Shown: one piece after another, positions 60,601 to 64,000 of the stretch
Layout: each line of letters starts with the position of its first letter
How positions within the stretch are numbered: position 1 is the stretch's first letter
Assembly: GCF_954871325.1 (NCBI RefSeq)
Contig: NC_088776.1
Coordinates: 32,164,508-32,228,507, forward strand
DNA length: 64,000 bases
Direction of reading: 5' to 3'
Origin: Gordionus sp. m RMFG-2023
Lineage: Eukaryota; Nematomorpha; Gordioida; Chordodea; Parachordodidae
Translations under genes and position numbers: made by a program
Notes under the pieces: generated by a model
The model's input: only the letters and a program-made list of their open reading frames with translations
Told to the model about the DNA's origin: nothing
Database searches by the model: none

Positions 60601-61880
60601 CTTTGTAATTACGGAAGACATGCAGAAATATCATACGATGATATAAATAAACTTTTAAAAAATTATCACTCGAAGAAAACTAATTTTATGCTAGAGAGAT
60701 ATTATTTTTTCAAAATGGAACTAGAAAAAAGAGAAAAGATTACAGAATATATAAATAAATTAAAGATAAAAGCAAATACGTGTGATTTAAAGAGATGTAT
60801 AATACAGTAAGGGAAAAATTAGTGTCGGGAATTACGAATGAAAATATATTAATGTAGTTAATCAACACTTCGACTTGAAATGGGAAAAGATTGTTCAAAT
60901 TGCTACCTCAATGGAGACAACGAAAATGATTTCGTATGCAAATTATCTACAGGAAAGGAGATAAATAAAATTTCAAAAACAGTGACAAGCGAGCAGTATG
61001 ACAAGTATAAACCAGTATCAAAAATTATTTGTTATTGTTGTGGATTAGAAAACATAAAACCAAAGTGTCCAAATATAAATAAAATTTGTCATAATTGTGA
61101 GATAAAAGGTCATTTACAGAAAGTATGGAGAAGGAATCGTAGTAAGAAATATTCCAACGTTAGATGTCCCAAAAAGGGGCGAGAAAGTTTTGAGAATCGG
61201 GATTCTCCAGAGTAGGGATTCGAACCGAATCCAAATTCAGAGAAGAAAATCCGGGTTTTTGGAAAAATAAATCTGAACCCGAACCAAACCTGAACCCCAT
61301 TTATAAAATATTCAAAATCTTCCAGGGTCGAAATGAACTCACGATGGAGGCAGGGGTATATTATGGAGATTAAGAACCATAATTTAAAAAAAATTAATTT
61401 TGTCTTTTTTACATATGGGGGACCAGGGTTATACTAAAACAAAATTATTGGCCCGAGAGAACGTTTGATGGCCTAATATTAACGAAGACATCGAAATAGA
61501 CGGTAAGAATTGTGAATTATGTTAAACAAATAACCCTGGCTGTAAAACGATCATAGGGAAATGGCTTCCGCAAATAAACTATGGGAAATAATTTATTTAG
61601 ATTTTGCCGAACCAATTAACGGAGATATATATCTAGTAATAATAGATAGTTTTAGTAAATGACCTGAAATACAAAAACTTTCGACAAATAATTTTATTGA
61701 AATGAGAATAATATTGTTAAGACTTTTTGCTATTTGTTACGGATAATGGGCCCCCATTTCAAAGTAGAGAATTCAGTATGTTTTGCAAACAATTAGCAAT
61801 TAGAAATGTATATCCCCTTGCCACCCAAGAACCAAAGGAGAAGCGGAGCGGTTAATACAGATTTTTAAGAGTTTTTAAAA
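60600..61880 (+). mobile_element. LTR-type retroelement fossil (Ty3/Gypsy-like), broken
   Basis: Remnants in gag-to-integrase order on the + strand: a gag-like helical part near 60606-60800, a zinc-knuckle segment (60880-61215; CYCCG and CHNCEIKGHLQ spacing) and integrase-like pieces at about 61560-61860. No LTRs were found and the reverse transcriptase region is missing or unrecognisable. Many breaks, hence old. A repeat with ATTCGAACCGAATCC words sits in it at about 61205-61330. Confidence 0.75.
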
Positions 61881-62331
61881 AATACATAATAATTATCTAC
61901 ATCTGTTTCTATGATATTTTATTTTCAAGATATCTTTTTTATTTCCTTGAAATATTACAGATTCTTTTTATATTTTTATTCAAAATCAATATTCACTTCT
62001 CCCATAGATTCTTGCATTAATGTGGTTGTTATTCCTTCTTTCCTATCTTAATATTTTAAAATTAATATTCATTATTTCATATTTGACAACAACAATTTTA
62101 TAAATTATAGTTCATATTTATATATAGTTGTATTAAAATATCATCATCTTATTTTATAATGTAGAATAAAATATATTTGTTTATATTTCACTGCCCTTTG
62201 GACACAGTATATTGAGTATAAAAATAGTAATATTTGGGTAATTTCCATTTATTCATTTCTTTATTGTATTTATTAAATTTTTATAATGTCTCTTTGTAAG
62301 AATATTTAATATAGTCGTCAAAATATCATGT
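61881..62331. other. Intergenic, no gene seen
   Basis: AT-rich stretch with no recognisable coding sequence or element. Confidence 0.5.
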
Positions 62332-62565
62332 TTGTTACTATTTTCGATAAAAAATAATTCTAAACGATTTGAAAAATTGTTGGATAGTTTATCTGGTAGA
62401 ATAAAGCATCGTTTAATGTCATTTATTTGGAATTTCTTTCAGCTTGTTGAACCAAACATATATATGGTACTTTATGTAATTCTGTTGGTTATTTTACTCA
62501 TCTTACCATTTCCATTTGTTGGACACAAACAAATCCTTTATAGCAGTTGGGCGATAAAGCAATGA
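62332..62565 (+). CDS. Small ORF with a strong hydrophobic segment, unidentified
   Basis: 77 codons. A basic N-terminal half (KNNSKRFEKLLDSLSGRIKH) is followed by one long hydrophobic segment (IYMVLYVILLVILLILPFPF) and a short tail ending WAIKQ. It could be a small single-pass membrane protein or the last exon of one. No homologue is recognised and no splice or start context is convincing. Confidence 0.3.
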   Translation: MLLFSIKNNSKRFEKLLDSLSGRIKHRLMSFIWNFFQLVEPNIYMVLYVILLVILLILPFPFVGHKQILYSSWAIKQ

Positions 62566-62694
62566 TATCGAATTTTTGTGATTACGGGATCATCTCCACC
62601 TCCTCATCAACTTTATATTTTAATATGCTGAAGTAATAAATAAGCTATCTCATAAAAAATATATTGTATCTAAGATACTATTATATATATAACA

Positions 62695-62765
62695 TATGCC
62701 CGGGCCGTATTTTAAATTTTTTAAATATACCTGGGGCCGGGCCGGGACCTGCCCAACTGAGTATA
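62695..62765. repeat. GGGCC-word MITE fragment
   Basis: GCCCGGGCCGTATTTTAAA and CTGGGGCCGGGCCGGGACC, resembling the subterminal words of the 3454/3767 family. No ends or duplication are visible. Confidence 0.5.
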
Positions 62766-63207
62766 TAAGAATAAGTATAAACATGAAAGGTGAATAAGTC
62801 TTTCTAGGGTCACTTGCAATTCAATAAAAATGAGATTTAATAATTATAAAAAACTAACAATGCACCATTTGATTTGTGGCATAAGATATTAGCTAATCCG
62901 TGCAGGCAAGTGAATGCTGAAATATTTTCACTCAAATTATGAGATAGATATTGATAAAATATTAATGACAAATCAACACCTGATGTTCATTTAATAAAAT
63001 TCTTATTGATTAGTTTGGTTTTTTATATCATGTATCAATTTTTAAATAAATTACATATTTTATCATATGCAATAACAAATTTTTCTGCTTTCTCTAGAGA
63101 AGCATTGCGCTTCAAAGGCTTAAGGAGATATAGGACTCTCCCTTTATAAGCAAAAATGATTCAGAGAGAAAATAATTGATTTATGTAATAATAATAAAAA
63201 AAATTAC

Positions 63208-63655
63208 CCAAAGGTTGAATAGAAGAACCTACACTTTCATCCTTAGGATTGCTATAAGCATCAAGCTTTCTTTCGTAATCCTCCATAAGAATCATAAACC
63301 CCTCTTGTTCTTTCTGCAGTTTGACCAAGGTTTCTTGTAATTCACGATTTTCCCACCTAAGGCGTTCATTCTCTTGCTTCAAATTGGCATATTGATAAAA
63401 ATTGTGATGAAGTTTTTTTTAAAGGTAAAGCAATAATTTATTATTTTCAAAAAAATGTTAAGAATCTTTTTAGGCTTTAAAACCCTGGTAAGTCCATTGG
63501 TAGGCATAATTTTTTAATATAAGTTATGACTATAGTTATATCAAATATAATACTAACTTGTAAGCCAGTAACAGATTCCTTATCATATCCGACTTGCAAT
63601 TGGCTCAAATCGATGCTATTGCTTAAACCATTTCCCAAATTAGCCGCAATATCAG
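63208..63655 (-). CDS. Coiled-coil protein, two exons (USO1/p115-like?)
   Basis: - strand exons 63655-63558 (ADIAANLGNGLSNSIDLSQL, QVGYDKESVTGLQ; donor GTTAGT) and 63376-63208 (QENERLRWENRELQETLVKL, QKEQEGFMILMEDYERKLD, AYSNPKDESVGSSIQPLG; donor GTAATT) join in phase 0. The second is a clear heptad coiled coil. The EQEGFMILMEDYERKL stretch followed by an acidic segment is reminiscent of the C-terminal LLVLLADQDQKI region of the vesicle tether p115/USO1, but this is weak. Other coiled-coil tethers are equally possible. The rest of the gene is not identified. Confidence 0.5.
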
Positions 63656-63737
63656 CTTTAAATTGAAGAAATAAATTAAATATTTTACATAATATAACCA
63701 ATAAAAAGTTATCAAACGAAAAATTTTCATAGCTGTT

Positions 63738-63788
63738 ATTATTTCTTTGACATTTTAATAATAATTATTAAAATGTCAAAGAAATAAT
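63738..63788. repeat. Perfect palindrome, 25-bp arms, 1-base spacer
   Basis: ATTATTTCTTTGACATTTTA then ATAAT at 63738-63762 is exactly reverse-complemented at 63764-63788 around a single A. It lies just outside the 5'-most recognised exon of the coiled-coil gene. It could be a small inverted-repeat element or a hairpin. Confidence 0.95.
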
Positions 63789-64000
63789 TTATATAAGTTG
63801 AGAATCAGACCATACCCTACAAATAGATGCCAACTATAAAGAGACAACACATATTTTAATATAAATTTAAACCCAAAAATGTTAAGATTTCAATGAATAT
63901 TATAAATAGCCCCCATTGCCTACTCTAAACGCTATTCATATAATTTTGTATTAACATATACTATATATGTTTTTAAATATAAATTCATCAACAATTCTTA

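Noticed and set aside
1-64000. CRISPR arrays, operons, riboswitches or bacterial genes
   Set aside because: Introns, gene structure and transposon types are eukaryotic; the tandem repeats found are transposon arms and leaders without CRISPR-like spacing or cas genes.

Overview
This is animal-type nuclear DNA: extremely AT-rich, with spliced host genes on both strands and a very dense load of transposons. There are no bacterial operons, Shine-Dalgarno sites, rRNA genes or CRISPR arrays. Metazoan-type hAT transposases, at least three non-LTR retrotransposons with reverse transcriptase, and a dynactin gene point to an invertebrate animal. The species cannot be named from this window. The host proteins are diverged and carry long hydrophilic insertions.

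Host genes. (1) Positions 854-36163, + strand, hold the C-terminal part (about 1,900 codons in 16 exons) of PSME4/PA200, the large HEAT/ARM-repeat activator that caps the 20S proteasome. It ends in the diagnostic C-terminal residues YYA. The gene starts upstream of the window. Its introns range from about 0.1 to 8 kb and are packed with transposons. (2) Positions 53337-57100, + strand, hold a complete DCTN4 (dynactin p62) gene. Most of its introns are only about 30-60 nt, but one 1.8-kb intron carries transposon debris. (3) At 63208-63655, - strand, are two exons of a coiled-coil protein, possibly USO1/p115-like, which continues out of both sides of what I can resolve. (4) A small membrane-protein-like ORF lies at 62332-62565 (uncertain).

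Mobile elements. hAT-superfamily insertions dominate, and most can be delimited to the base by terminal inverted repeats plus 8-bp target-site duplications (TSDs). Full transposase copies lie at 23874-26418 (BED-finger type, nearly intact, four tiny introns) and 50069-52778 (ZMYM1-like type). Non-autonomous copies lie at 2029, 3454, 3767, 5108, 12755, 26453, 31561 (with another inside it at 32242), 39487, 45095 and 55690. A foldback-like structure at 11620-16215 has inverted arrays of ~110-bp tandem units around decayed BED/hAT coding sequence. LINE copies lie on the - strand at 20760-22990, 42540-43760 and about 45860-49266; the last has an inverted 5' end with a 109-bp overlap, as expected from twin priming, and sits inside a hAT element. 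An old LTR element (37602 to about 41900) carries tandem repeats, a zinc-knuckle segment and a nested hAT. A second retroelement fossil with zinc knuckle and integrase remnants is at about 60600-61880.

Layout. 1-36 kb: PSME4 with transposon-filled introns. 37-53 kb: nested transposons without a host gene. 53-57 kb: DCTN4. 57-63 kb: mostly featureless AT-rich DNA with retroelement and hAT debris. The right edge holds the coiled-coil gene and a perfect 25-bp-arm palindrome.
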